Origin: Terribacillus aidingensis
GTDB taxonomy: Bacteria; Bacillota; Bacilli; Bacillales; Amphibacillaceae
Direction of reading: 5' to 3'
DNA: 64,000 nucleotides
Assembly: GCF_900215625.1 (NCBI RefSeq)
Contig: NZ_OBEK01000003.1
Location: 124,001 to 188,000, forward strand
This document shows positions 55,725-64,000 of this stretch, one piece after another. Made by a program: the position numbers and the translations under genes. The notes beneath the pieces are model-generated. The model made no database searches, was not told where the DNA came from, and worked only from the letters and a program-made list of their open reading frames with translations. Each line of letters begins with the position of its first letter. Position 1 is the first letter of the stretch.

Positions 55725-56378
55725 TTAATACGAGCGTACTTTCTCTCTTCCATATTTATGCCGAAGCCACTTATACAGCAGAATCCAAATAATCAGGAAG
55801 ATTAATCCGAACGAATAGCCGCCCAAAATATCCGTTAAGTAATGAACGCGTAAAACATAGCGGCTTATACCGATTAACAACACAAGAAAACCAGCCAAGA
55901 CAGCAATAGTAAGACGCAGCTTTTTCTTCAGGTGCTTCCAGAGAAAGTAGACGATGATACCGTATGTAATAAAAGATACCATCGAGTGACCAGATGGAAA
56001 ACTAAATCCCTCTCCATCAACGATTGCTAATATCAACGGTCTTTCTCTCTGCACCACTCCTTTTATAAGAAAATTGAATTGATAACCGAGAGCTGTTGCT
56101 GTAAACACAATACCTGCTCCGATTAGATCTTTTCTTTTCACAGCTAGAAACAGACCGAATACAAAAGCCAATACACTTAAAACCGTACTGGAGCCAAGCT
56201 CTGTTATCCAGCGGAATAAGTCATACCAAAATGTTCCTTCCAAAGATGCAGGATAAGCAGATGTCCATTGGTCAAGTAAAGGTTCTGCGTGCAATCTGAC
56301 ATCCATCATTAATAGAAATGCCAGTATAATTGAAATAGTAAATAGCAGTATATATCTTTTTCTGTGCGGAAGCTCCAT
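55725..56378 (-). CDS. PAP2-family membrane phosphatase
   Basis: 217 residues, about six TM helices. All three PAP2 motifs are visible: KGVVQRERP, PSGHSMVS and SRYVLRVHYLTDILGG. It likely dephosphorylates undecaprenyl pyrophosphate or phosphatidylglycerophosphate on the outer membrane face. RBS GAGGTG. Confidence 0.9.
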   Translation of the reverse strand: MELPHRKRYILLFTISIILAFLLMMDVRLHAEPLLDQWTSAYPASLEGTFWYDLFRWITELGSSTVLSVLAFVFGLFLAVKRKDLIGAGIVFTATALGYQFNFLIKGVVQRERPLILAIVDGEGFSFPSGHSMVSFITYGIIVYFLWKHLKKKLRLTIAVLAGFLVLLIGISRYVLRVHYLTDILGGYSFGLIFLIIWILLYKWLRHKYGREKVRSY

Positions 56379-56476
56379 TATTTCACCTCATCCAGCATTG
56401 TACTATGCGTATTGTTTAGAAAACAAATCAAAGGGGAATATACAAAATAGATAGCCAATCAGAAAGGATGATAAAC

Positions 56477-56938
56477 ATGGCAGACAATATTAGAAAAATC
56501 AAAGATGACTCTCAATTACAGGAACTGATTGACGGCTTGAACGTAGACTTAGCGAATGAATATGCCGCCTCCATCATGTATACAACGTACGGTGCAGCTG
56601 TTTCCGGCTTATACCGCACCGTCTTGAAACCATTCTTCGAGGATGAAATTACTGATGAAATCGGACACGCGAAGTATTTGGCAGATAAGATTGTAACACT
56701 TGGCGGCACACCTACTACTTCTCCAGCGGACGTACCGTACCATACAGATGTTACCAAAATGCTTACAGAAGCACGTGACGCGGAACAAGCTACTATTGAC
56801 CGTTACGAACAACGGAAACAGCAGGCCGAGGAGCTTAACATGACCGAGCTTGTTACTAAGCTGGAAGATCTTATCTCCGATGAAACAAATCATCGTGATG
56901 AGCTGAACCGCCTTTTAAATGACTCTCGTTTATCCTAA
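56477..56938 (+). CDS. Ferritin-like / bacterioferritin-type diiron protein
   Basis: 153 residues from ATG 56477 (MADNIRKIKDD), chosen because GAAAGG is 8 bp upstream while an earlier ATG overlaps it. Four-helix bundle with ligand positions in DLANEYAASIMY (Glu), EITDEIGHAKYLADKI (ExxH), a middle-helix Glu and SDETNHRDELNRLL (ExxH), so a di-iron site is expected. Function may be iron storage or oxidative protection; relatives are annotated DUF/ferritin-like. Confidence 0.85.
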   Translation: MADNIRKIKDDSQLQELIDGLNVDLANEYAASIMYTTYGAAVSGLYRTVLKPFFEDEITDEIGHAKYLADKIVTLGGTPTTSPADVPYHTDVTKMLTEARDAEQATIDRYEQRKQQAEELNMTELVTKLEDLISDETNHRDELNRLLNDSRLS

Positions 56939-57126
56939 GCAATAGAAAAGCTGAAGCATTTGCGTTTCAGCTATAGTCCAAACCATCCATTTTAGGACGG
57001 TTTGGACTTTTTTATGAATTGAATACCGATTACTAGCCTTTTTTCGCAGCTTGTTTTCTGAATAAAGTAATTATTAGCTTTTGGAGATATGCTATACTGG
57101 ATTTATTTCATACTAGGAGGCGGGTT

Positions 57127-58293
57127 ATGATGTTAACGAAATTATTTAGTAAGATTGATGAACTGTATGAAGATATGGTTGCGACAAGAAGATACCTGCA
57201 CAAGCATCCGGAGCTGTCCTTTAAAGAAGAAAAGACAGCAGCATATATTGCCAATACATATGAGGAACTCGGCATTCCTTACCAAAAGAACGTTGGAGGA
57301 AATGGCGTCGTTGCTACGCTGCAAGGCGGAAAACCCGGAAAAAAAATTGCCTTGCGTGCCGACTTTGATGCCTTGCCAATTCAGGAAGAAAATGATGTTT
57401 CCTATAAATCGACTGTAGCAAATGTGATGCACGCTTGCGGTCACGATGGCCATACTGCAACCTTGCTCGGTATTGCGAAGGCAGCCAAAGCGCTGCAAGA
57501 TGAATTACCAGGTACACTTGTATTTGTCCATCAGCATGCCGAGGAATATGCACCAGGCGGAGCCAAACCAATTATTGATACTGGTATCCTTGATAATGTG
57601 GACGCAGTGTTTGGCACCCATCTCTGGTCTAATACCCCGCTTGGCACCATTGAAACTGCTGATGAAGCGTTTATGGCTGGTGCCGACCGCTTTGAAATCG
57701 AAATTATCGGGAAGGGCGGCCATGGTGCTCAACCGCACCAAACAAAAGACGCCGTTTTAATCGGCTCCCAAGTTGTGACTGCCCTTCAGCAAATTGTCAG
57801 CCGTCGGTTGGACCCTCTAAGCACCGCTGTTGTAACAGTTGGAACATTTGAAGCAGGCGCTGCATTTAACGTGGTTGCCGGAACAGCCAAACTGACAGGA
57901 ACAGTTCGTACATTTGATACAGCTGTACAAGAGCAGATCAAAGCGGAAATTGAGAAAGTGCTCCAAGGCATCACAACAGCCAACGATGCCGGCTACTCGT
58001 ATGAATATATTGAAGGTTATCCACCAGTAATCAACCACCCAGCTGAAGCACAACTGGTGCTGAAAGCTGCTGAGCAGGTAACAGAAGTGAAGCACGCAAA
58101 TAGTGTACTGCCGACAATGACCGGAGAAGATTTCGCTTACTATCTGCAAAACAAGCCAGGAGCGTTCTTCTTCACTGGCGCTATGAAAGAAGATCATTAT
58201 TATCCACACCATCATCCAAAGTTTGATTTTGATGAGCGCGCGATGATTGTTGCAGCGAAAACACTGCTTAGCACCTATATTGCTTATCAATAA
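57127..58293 (+). CDS. M20 peptidase / N-acyl amino acid amidohydrolase (YhaA-like)
   Basis: 388 residues. HACGHDGHTATLLG (metal Cys/His), HQHAEEYAPGGAK (Glu base) and GKGGHGAQPHQTKD are typical of M20D amidohydrolases; the dimerisation domain lies at about 185-300. It hydrolyses N-acyl amino acids or aminoacylated compounds. AGGAGG is 6 bp upstream of ATG. B. subtilis yhaA is also beside ecsC. Confidence 0.92.
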   Translation: MMLTKLFSKIDELYEDMVATRRYLHKHPELSFKEEKTAAYIANTYEELGIPYQKNVGGNGVVATLQGGKPGKKIALRADFDALPIQEENDVSYKSTVANVMHACGHDGHTATLLGIAKAAKALQDELPGTLVFVHQHAEEYAPGGAKPIIDTGILDNVDAVFGTHLWSNTPLGTIETADEAFMAGADRFEIEIIGKGGHGAQPHQTKDAVLIGSQVVTALQQIVSRRLDPLSTAVVTVGTFEAGAAFNVVAGTAKLTGTVRTFDTAVQEQIKAEIEKVLQGITTANDAGYSYEYIEGYPPVINHPAEAQLVLKAAEQVTEVKHANSVLPTMTGEDFAYYLQNKPGAFFFTGAMKEDHYYPHHHPKFDFDERAMIVAAKTLLSTYIAYQ

Positions 58294-58331
58294 AAAAAGA
58301 TCAGCGTGATGCTTTCACGCTGATCTTTTTT
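58292..58331. terminator. Bidirectional terminator between the M20 gene and ecsC
   Basis: AAAAGATCAGCGTGA / TCACGCTGATCTTTT 15-bp arms, loop TGCTT. Confidence 0.93.
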
Positions 58332-59043
58332 AAGTTAACATGCGGATTCGATAAGCATTCATCGCTGCAGTTCCCAATTGTTCGAGAAATTTGCCATTGA
58401 TAATGGCACCAACAAAAGCGCCGACACCTGGCAAAAGCTGTATCATTTTTACCAAGTCGATGTGATCACGATATTCCTGCTGCAGGACCCGCCAGTTCAC
58501 ATCATCAATTGCACCTGTTACTTGATTCCAATTACGAATCTCTTCCCAGAGATGTATTCTTGTTTCTCCACTGGAAAAAGTGGCACTGAAAATCTGCAAT
58601 AAAAACACACGTTCACTGAATGCCGTAACATCAAATCCGTAAATCCTGCCTATTTCAAATAGACATTTCATTTTAATACTCAGCAGAAGGGGGAAATCCG
58701 CCATTCCAAGAATCACACCGCCGGCACCTGTGCCTGCTCCTTCAATTCTTGCAGTCGTTTTATAGCGATTGATTACTTTTCGCACTTCTTTTTCTCTTTC
58801 TTCAAAACTCCAGCTTTCCTCCACCTTTATAGGAAGAATATATTTAGAAGACGTCAGGCTCAGTTCGATCATTTGCCGGACAGCTGTCGTAATCGTGCTG
58901 TGAACAGCCTTGGGAATTCTATCTGTAATGATATCCTGCGTCCCCTTGGACATGCGTTGAAACCTGCCGCCACGGCGCTGCAAAGAGTTGTAGTAGAACA
59001 ATGCTTCCTTCCGTTTTCTTTCTTTGTAATGATCGCCCTGCAT
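58330..59043 (-). CDS. ecsC: EcsC family protein
   Basis: 237 residues. Amphipathic, with hydrophobic Gly-rich stretch (GAGTGAGGVILGMADFPLLLS) characteristic of EcsC, unknown biochemistry. Starts 12 bp after ecsB; third gene of ecsABC. Confidence 0.9.
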   Translation of the reverse strand: MQGDHYKERKRKEALFYYNSLQRRGGRFQRMSKGTQDIITDRIPKAVHSTITTAVRQMIELSLTSSKYILPIKVEESWSFEEREKEVRKVINRYKTTARIEGAGTGAGGVILGMADFPLLLSIKMKCLFEIGRIYGFDVTAFSERVFLLQIFSATFSSGETRIHLWEEIRNWNQVTGAIDDVNWRVLQQEYRDHIDLVKMIQLLPGVGAFVGAIINGKFLEQLGTAAMNAYRIRMLT

Positions 59044-59055
59044 CTTCCATCCCTC

Positions 59056-60270
59056 CTATTTTAGCCGTTTGGATACGTACAAACGCACAAATCCAATCGT
59101 GAAAATGATTCCGGCAGCTAACGCTAAGCCAAAACCAATAACATCTGCATGCAGCAAGAAGACAAGGCTCAATAGGACTGCTTGCATAATCCCCAGTATC
59201 TGCAAAAGAGATAAAAGCGCACGTTTTCGTGTATCATCTTGTACAGGGTAAAGATCCATCCATGCAATTGTCCGATGATGCTTCCACATACCAACAAGCT
59301 GAAAACCCGTTAAATAAAGGAACAAAATTGCAAATGCCAGCTGAACCCAAAGATTCGGTATAAAGTAAATAATCACGCCAGCAAGAATCGTCAGCCGCAA
59401 AAAGAGACCGAAGTAGTCCCCGCCTCTGACAAAAGTTACGCGGAACAAATAATCATACGTATGCCGCTGATCAAATGGAACCCTACTTATAAACAGATTC
59501 ACAATCGCTTGTCGCTTATGTACTTTTGTTTTCAAATGCGGTACATCAGCAAACTGATTTGCGATGCGGTAAAACGCCTGCATGCGGGCTTGGTCCTTCT
59601 CAATGAGCAAATCCCATGCCAAACCGCCTTGCTTGCGACTGACGCTATAGACGGTAAACAGAAGAGCCACCAATAAAACAGTTAAGATACCTGCCGCGAC
59701 TAAATCGCCGCGTACGAGCAGCCAAAAGCAGCCCACATTGAGAATAACCCGGAGTGTTTGCTCCAGCCTTCTGTAATTTACATTGCGTATCTTCAGCATC
59801 CACCAATTCATATACAAATTCCAAATTTTGAAGATCAGCATAACAACGAAAACAAGCAAATAAGAAGTAAAGTTATCTCCTAAATTGGCTGCAAAAAACA
59901 ACGGTGCAAGTGCCGCAGCTGCTAAAAGCAGTAAATAAAGCTGCGTAAAGAAACTATACCCAATCGTTAATCGAAAATAACGATGCATTTTTGGTTCGAG
60001 CGGAAGCAAGAAAATTAAGTCTGCTTCCTTTAGCAGTGTCCGCACTGGACTGTAGCTGACAAGCAGGCCGAACACAGCACCAATTAGCAACGCCGCAGGA
60101 AAGTCCGGAGATATTGTCTCCAGCCATTGCTGGTAATAATATGCCAGTCCAGAAATGATGAAAAGCATGGCAATGGCTAAGTGCTGATTAAAAATATAAC
60201 GCAGATAGCGGTTCAGTTCCTTCATATGATCTGAAAGCCGCTGTTTGAAAAAGATCTCCGCATTAAACAT
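59056..60270 (-). CDS. ecsB: ABC transporter membrane subunit EcsB
   Basis: 404 residues, about ten TM helices, with the EcsB-type LLKEADLIFLLPLEPKMHRYF block near the N-terminus. It is the membrane partner of EcsA; Ecs acts in processing or secretion and in handling of intramembrane-cleaved peptides. Starts within ecsA (8-bp overlap). Confidence 0.92.
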   Translation of the reverse strand: MFNAEIFFKQRLSDHMKELNRYLRYIFNQHLAIAMLFIISGLAYYYQQWLETISPDFPAALLIGAVFGLLVSYSPVRTLLKEADLIFLLPLEPKMHRYFRLTIGYSFFTQLYLLLLAAAALAPLFFAANLGDNFTSYLLVFVVMLIFKIWNLYMNWWMLKIRNVNYRRLEQTLRVILNVGCFWLLVRGDLVAAGILTVLLVALLFTVYSVSRKQGGLAWDLLIEKDQARMQAFYRIANQFADVPHLKTKVHKRQAIVNLFISRVPFDQRHTYDYLFRVTFVRGGDYFGLFLRLTILAGVIIYFIPNLWVQLAFAILFLYLTGFQLVGMWKHHRTIAWMDLYPVQDDTRKRALLSLLQILGIMQAVLLSLVFLLHADVIGFGLALAAGIIFTIGFVRLYVSKRLK

Positions 60271-61009
60271 GGCTGTCTTCTTCCTTTGTCAGCTGCACAT
60301 ACAAATCGTCCAGTGTAGCATTTTGCATATGAAATTCATGACGAAGCTCGTCCATCGTACCAGCTGCGCGCAGCTTCCCATCATGCAAAATAACAATTCG
60401 GTCGCAATAGCGCTCCGCAGTAGCAAGTATATGAGTAGACATTAATACACCTGCTCCATTCTCCTTTGCTTGATTCATTAGCTGTAAATACGATTGAATA
60501 CCAAGCGGATCCAGACCAACGAATGGTTCATCCACTATATAAAGATCAGGTTCTACAAGGAACGTGCACATAATCATCACTTTTTGGCGCATCCCTTTTG
60601 AAAAATGAACGGGAAACATTTTTAACTTTTTCTCCAGGCGAAATTCTTTCAGCAAAGGCGGCAGCCGCTTGTCAAAATCCTCTTTTGATACATCATATGC
60701 TTGTGCAGTAAGGCGAAGATGATCATATAGCGTCAGCTCATCGTAAAGGACCGGCATCTCCGGAATATAGGAAAAATTGCTTCGGTATGTTTCTGGTGAT
60801 TCAGCAAAATTACTTCCGTTAATTCGAATACTGCCTCCTTTTGGCTGCATCAAACCAATAATATGTTTTATTGTTGTACTTTTTCCGGCTCCATTCAAGC
60901 CGATCAATCCGACAATTTCGCCTGCGTTAACGTGAAATGACACATCTTTCAACACATTTTTATGTGTATACCCACCGGTTAGTGCATCAATATGTAATAA
61001 AGGCTGCAT
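60263..61009 (-). CDS. ecsA: ABC transporter ATPase EcsA
   Basis: 248 residues from ATG 61009 (MQPLLHIDALTGGYTHK), one residue more than B. subtilis EcsA. Walker A GLNGAGKST, signature FSKGMRQKV, Walker B LYIVDEPFVGLDP, H-loop MSTHILATAE. The Ecs system affects secretion, competence and intramembrane protease function. Own promoter seen at 61045-61073. Confidence 0.95.
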   Translation of the reverse strand: MQPLLHIDALTGGYTHKNVLKDVSFHVNAGEIVGLIGLNGAGKSTTIKHIIGLMQPKGGSIRINGSNFAESPETYRSNFSYIPEMPVLYDELTLYDHLRLTAQAYDVSKEDFDKRLPPLLKEFRLEKKLKMFPVHFSKGMRQKVMIMCTFLVEPDLYIVDEPFVGLDPLGIQSYLQLMNQAKENGAGVLMSTHILATAERYCDRIVILHDGKLRAAGTMDELRHEFHMQNATLDDLYVQLTKEEDSHV

Positions 61010-61044
61010 GGCCCTTTCCCCTTTCTCCACACTCTACTGCTAAA

Positions 61045-61073
61045 AGTTTACCAAAGGAAGCCGTATTTGCCAA
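61045..61073 (-). promoter_or_regulatory. Promoter of ecsABC
   Basis: On the minus strand TTGGCA (61073-61068), 17-bp spacer, TAAACT (61050-61045), 36 bp before the ecsA start codon. The -35 half overlaps a TTGCCA on the plus strand. Confidence 0.6.
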
Positions 61074-61117
61074 AATAAAACGGTTATAACTTCTGTCAGC
61101 CTGCACATACTATTCTC

Positions 61118-61378
61118 GAAGCAAAGAAGTTGCCAAGAGGGTTTCCAAAGCAGGACCCATTAATGAGATGAGGTGTTGGTAGGAGATACAGACCGCTACG
61201 TCCGAAAGTAAGCTGATTTACATTCGTAAGCAAGCTGAAAGTGTACTGGCGCTAACTACGTAAGCCGCTGTACAGTTCGAAATGGTTTTACCTCTTGGCA
61301 GCCTTGCTTCTGAGGCAGACACTCCCAAAACGCGAAGAATTCCAATATTCCGGCCGTTACGGGATGTCTGCTTATTTT
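61118..61378 (+). ncRNA. Candidate structured non-coding RNA between ecsA and hit
   Basis: No gene or recognised family here. A long-range stem pairs 61118-61124 with 61304-61310 and 61131-61140 (TGCCAAGAGG) with 61291-61300. Inside are CCATT/AATGG (61157-61161 with 61281-61285), a hairpin 61211-61236 (AGCT, TTTAC/GTAAG) and a hairpin 61242-61274 (TGTAC/GTACA, GGC/GCC). A terminator-like 11-bp stem (61315-61325 with 61361-61371, one bulge) then TTATTTT follows. A weak promoter (TTATAA 61084, TACTAT 61108) would start the RNA at about 61120. Both flanking genes have own promoters, so it may be an independent RNA; strand is inferred. Confidence 0.42.
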
Positions 61379-61390
61379 CATTCGACTTAC

Positions 61391-61420
61391 TTTACAAGCA
61401 TGTCCATTCCTTTATACAAT
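61391..61420 (+). promoter_or_regulatory. Promoter of hit
   Basis: TTTACA (61391-61396), 18 bp, TACAAT (61415-61420), 27 bp before the hit start codon. Confidence 0.6.
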
Positions 61421-61447
61421 ATGTATACATGCCAAAGGAGTGATCGT

Positions 61448-61870
61448 ATGCACGATAAGGATTGTATTTTTTGTAAAATTGCCGCAGGTGAACTGCCATC
61501 TGCAAAAGTGTATGAGGATGATCAAGTTCTTGCTTTTATGGATATCGGTCAAGTAACAAAAGGCCATACCCTCATTATTCCAAAGACACATACGAAGAAT
61601 ATATACGAAACACCGCCAGAAGTGGCTCAGGAAGTGTTTGCTCGTGTACCAAAAGTAGCAAATGCCATTAAAGAGGCATTCCAGCCTGCTGGAATGAACA
61701 TACTTAGCAACACAGAAGCTGCAGCAGGTCAGACAGTGTTCCATCTGCATGTACACCTTATCCCTCGTTACGGAAAAGATGATGGTTTTCACGCTACCTT
61801 CGAGCAGCACGATTCTATTGCCAGCGATCATCTTGGCGAATTAGCAGAGACAATCAGCAGCAAGATTTAA
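61448..61870 (+). CDS. hit: HIT-family nucleotide hydrolase
   Basis: 140 residues from ATG 61448 (MHDKDCIFCKIAAGELPSAK), with AAAGGAG 7 bp upstream; the frame is open further upstream but that part is non-coding. FHLHVHLIPRY is the HIT triad, and CIFC a possible zinc-binding Cys pair. It cleaves nucleoside phosphoramidates or similar alpha-phosphate derivatives. Divergent from ecsA as in B. subtilis. Confidence 0.94.
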   Translation: MHDKDCIFCKIAAGELPSAKVYEDDQVLAFMDIGQVTKGHTLIIPKTHTKNIYETPPEVAQEVFARVPKVANAIKEAFQPAGMNILSNTEAAAGQTVFHLHVHLIPRYGKDDGFHATFEQHDSIASDHLGELAETISSKI

Positions 61871-61941
61871 TTAGCTTGTACGAAGAGGTTTCACTGCTAC
61901 ATAAGAAGAGAAAATAGTATAATGAAGTAGGAAGGAGTGAG

Positions 61942-62313
61942 ATGATGGCTAGTAGCAAATCAATCGCTTTAGGTATCCTTGTCGGGAGTACAGTCAGCGC
62001 CGCAATCACACTGCTGACAGCACCATCCTCCGGGAAGGATCTGCGTACAGATGCGAAACAGCGCAGCGACGAATGGAAGGTTACATTTAATAATCTAAAA
62101 AACGAAGGAATGCAGCTGAAAGAACAGATTGCCAAGACCTCTAAAGAAGGCTCTGCGATGTTCAAGGAACTGTCAACCGAAGTTAAAAACTCCATCGACA
62201 GCTGGAAACGAACAGTTGAACCGCATCAAAAAAATATCCAGAAAAGCTTAACTCAAATCGAGAAAAGTTTGAAAGATCTGGAAGAAAAAGCAAACCAAAA
62301 AAATAATCAGTAA
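61942..62313 (+). CDS. yhaH: YtxH-domain protein YhaH
   Basis: 123 residues; a second ATG at 61945 is also possible. The N-terminal helix GILVGSTVSAAITLLTAPSSGKDLR is the YtxH signature, followed by a long charged helix EKSLKDLEEKANQKNNQ. General-stress related in B. subtilis; biochemical role unknown. RBS GGAAGGAG. Confidence 0.88.
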   Translation: MMASSKSIALGILVGSTVSAAITLLTAPSSGKDLRTDAKQRSDEWKVTFNNLKNEGMQLKEQIAKTSKEGSAMFKELSTEVKNSIDSWKRTVEPHQKNIQKSLTQIEKSLKDLEEKANQKNNQ

Positions 62314-62344
62314 AAAAAGCTCTCCGTGATGGAGAGCTTTTTTT
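62312..62344 (+). terminator. Intrinsic terminator after yhaH
   Basis: AAAGCTCTCC / GGAGAGCTTT arms, loop GTGAT, T-run. Confidence 0.92.
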
Positions 62345-62405
62345 GGTGCTTGATTTAGTGCATGGCTATATCATTAAAATGCCAGCCCCAGCGGCTCCTT
62401 CATAC

Positions 62406-62434
62406 AAAAAAACCTCTCCCGAACGGAAGAGGTT
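62406..62434 (-). terminator. Intrinsic terminator of the opuA-type operon
   Basis: AACCTCTTCC / GGGAGAGGTT arms (one mismatch) on the minus strand with T-run. Confidence 0.82.
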
Positions 62435-62449
62435 TCTCCAATTACGCTA

Positions 62450-63334
62450 TTATTTTGCTTCAAGATCCTCAATGGAATCTGCATCTACATAGTCAGGTAC
62501 GACAAGTCCTGTTTTCGCACCTTCCAAGTTTGGTCCCAAGTCAACCACTTGGTCTTTGTATTGGTCATACAAATCACCATGCGTCGTCGGAAGCCAAGCT
62601 GCTACCATTGCGTCTGCTTCACCTTGTGCGACAGACTGCCACATAACAGCGTTATCGATTGGTGTAATAGTTGTATTGAATCCTAGATCATCAAGGACCA
62701 CTTTCATAACGTTCGTAGAAGCTACCTCAGAGTCCCATTCTACATATGCAAGGCTTACGTCGCCGCTGCCTTTCTCTACGCCATCTGTCCACTCAGCAAC
62801 TTTGTCAGGGTTGTTGTCTACCCAGTTGCGAGCTGCTTCTGCTGGGTCTGTACCATTACTAACTTCCAGCATTACTTCTCCCATATCTTCGGTTGTCCAG
62901 TTAAACTGATCTAGCACTTTGTTAGCATCAGGCATATCGTCTGCAAAACCTTGACGCGTCATTGTATTAATTGTTTCTTCTTCACCGAAGGAACCTTTTG
63001 GATCTTCCAAATACTTCAGATCATATTTACTGAACATCCAATGCGGTGTCCAGCCTGTGATGATGATTGGTTCTTCGTCTTCAATAGCATTGCCTAGCTC
63101 TGTCGCCATAGCACCGCTGGAAGATGGCTGCAATGTCCAGCCTTCTAGCGTTTCATAATCTTCAAGGGCTTTTTCTGTCGCTTTCATTACACCGGCACCA
63201 GCTTCAATACCAGTAATCTTATAATCAACTTGTTCACTAAAGCTGCCAGAAGCAGAATCGTCATTACCACACCCAGCTGCTACCAATGTCATAGCTAACC
63301 CTGCAGCTGCACCTAATGTCTTCCATTTCCTCAT
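62450..63334 (-). CDS. opuAC: Glycine betaine-binding lipoprotein OpuAC
   Basis: 294 residues from ATG 63334 (MRKWKTLGAAAGLAMTLVA), after AGGGGAG; earlier in-frame ATGs would lengthen the signal peptide without an RBS. Lipobox VAAGC gives a membrane-anchored Cys at about 22. OpuAC fold follows (QVDYKITGIEAGAGVMKATE, ITGWTPHWMFSKYDLKYLEDP). Trp residues in GWTPHW and AAWLPTTH fit an aromatic box for the quaternary ammonium. Last gene of the OpuA-type operon for osmoprotectant uptake. Confidence 0.92.
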   Translation of the reverse strand: MRKWKTLGAAAGLAMTLVAAGCGNDDSASGSFSEQVDYKITGIEAGAGVMKATEKALEDYETLEGWTLQPSSSGAMATELGNAIEDEEPIIITGWTPHWMFSKYDLKYLEDPKGSFGEEETINTMTRQGFADDMPDANKVLDQFNWTTEDMGEVMLEVSNGTDPAEAARNWVDNNPDKVAEWTDGVEKGSGDVSLAYVEWDSEVASTNVMKVVLDDLGFNTTITPIDNAVMWQSVAQGEADAMVAAWLPTTHGDLYDQYKDQVVDLGPNLEGAKTGLVVPDYVDADSIEDLEAK

Positions 63335-63391
63335 ATAATCAAACTCCCCTTTTCTAACGTTTATTGAAAGCCTGTAAACAGGCATTTCTAC

Positions 63392-64000
63392 TTATTTAGA
63401 TCTGTCTTTATAAACATTTTGCGTAAAACGGTCGATGATGATAGCAAGCACAACGATACTTAGTCCAGCAACAAATCCCGGCCCCACTTGTGCACGTTGA
63501 AGAGATGACAATACTTCACGTCCTAGTCCAGGCGCACCGATCATGGATGCGATAACAACCATCGATAGAGCCAGCATGACAGTCTGGTTAATACCAGCCA
63601 TAATTGTATACTTCGCCATCGGCAGTTCAACTTTAAACAGTTTTTGCGGCCCAGTAGAACCGAATGCATCCGCTGCTTCTACCAATTCGTCGGATACTTG
63701 ACGGATACCAAGATTTGTAAAACGAACTGTTGGCGGTGTAGCGAAAATTAAAGATGCAAATATTCCAGGCACAACACCAATACTAAAGAATGCAACCGCC
63801 GGAATTAGATAGACGAATGCAGGCATTGTCTGCATGAAGTCTAAAATTGGTGTAATAATCGTTTCTGCAATCCTACTCTTAGACATCAAGATTCCAATTG
63901 GAATACCAATAATGACACATAAAATACTAGCTGTTAACACGAGCGTAAATGTGTCCATCAATTGACTCCATAATCCTTGGTTCCAAATAAACAGCAGGCC
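63392..64000 (-). CDS. opuAB: Glycine betaine ABC transporter permease OpuAB, 3' part
   Basis: The frame is open to the window edge and continues GLLFIWNQGLWSQLMDTF upstream of an internal TTG, so the N-terminus lies outside. Visible part (about 202 residues) has four TM helices and the EAA loop VEAADAFGSTGPQKLFKVELP. It forms the channel for OpuAC; the ATPase OpuAA should be further upstream. 57 bp separate it from opuAC. Confidence 0.9.
   Translation of the reverse strand, partial: GLLFIWNQGLWSQLMDTFTLVLTASILCVIIGIPIGILMSKSRIAETIITPILDFMQTMPAFVYLIPAVAFFSIGVVPGIFASLIFATPPTVRFTNLGIRQVSDELVEAADAFGSTGPQKLFKVELPMAKYTIMAGINQTVMLALSMVVIASMIGAPGLGREVLSSLQRAQVGPGFVAGLSIVVLAIIIDRFTQNVYKDRSK

Noticed and set aside
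61118-61310. Miniature transposable element (MITE)
   Set aside because: Inverted ends are present, but I see no flanking target duplication and no second copy in this window; inner hairpins fit an RNA better. Not excluded without a genome search.
61295-61447. N-terminal extension of Hit by 51 codons
   Set aside because: The extension has no similarity to HIT proteins, covers the putative terminator and hit promoter, and a good RBS serves the ATG at 61448.

Overview
The window reads as a chromosomal core segment of a low-GC Gram-positive endospore former of the family Bacillaceae. Many gene runs match Bacillus subtilis neighbourhoods (yjb, opp-trpS-fabF, yit/yis, addBA-comK, hem-pbpF, ecs-hit), but they are joined in a different order. 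Protein divergence and missing neighbours (no yjbJ or yjbL, no fabH beside fabF) suggest a genus outside the B. subtilis group, for example a halotolerant Terribacillus/Virgibacillus-like organism; that placement is inference. I see no insertion sequence, prophage, CRISPR array, rRNA or tRNA gene.

Layout. 1-4.8 kb: 3' end of prpE, then relQ-nadK-rluD (minus strand) divergent from yjbK, yjbI and spxH (plus strand). 4.8-6.1 kb: a decayed alpha/beta hydrolase gene and a promoter carrying two redox-regulator-type palindromes before a 61-residue membrane protein. 6.1-12.7 kb (minus): pepF, coiA, mecA, spx, yjbC and a secreted DUF4015 glycosidase-like protein. 12.9-18.8 kb: oppABCDF. 19-24.7 kb: DUF3899 protein, T-box leader and trpS, yjbA, fabF, small proteins, yjzD. 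24.8-35.3 kb: yitW, yitV, yitU, two tiny genes, Nfu_N protein, yitT, asnO, yisL, a DUF418 protein, a yvbH-like gene, a GNAT protein and a DUF2254 protein. 35.4-48.3 kb: addBA, signal peptidase, yhjE, yhjD, comK, a YhfN-like protease, lplJ, yhfI. 48.5-58.3 kb: SAP-domain protein, hemEHY, pbpF, hmoB, PAP2 phosphatase, ferritin-like protein, M20 peptidase. 58.3-64 kb: ecsABC, hit, yhaH, and opuAC plus a partial opuAB.

How the genes fit together. Regulated proteolysis and competence recur: Spx and its ClpXP adaptor SpxH, the ClpC adaptor MecA, the competence activator ComK, the uptake protein CoiA and the AddAB recombination nuclease are all here. A second theme is redox and haem: truncated haemoglobin, coproporphyrin-dependent haem synthesis, a haem monooxygenase, and the Rex/Fnr-like operators. 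The rest is housekeeping: peptide import, envelope synthesis and export, lipoate and asparagine metabolism, osmoprotection.

The least explained items are a possible structured RNA between ecsA and hit (about 61118-61378), the tandem palindromes at 5727-5800, a ComK lacking the C-terminal segment that MecA recognises in B. subtilis, and an 18-bp motif shared upstream of comK and coiA.
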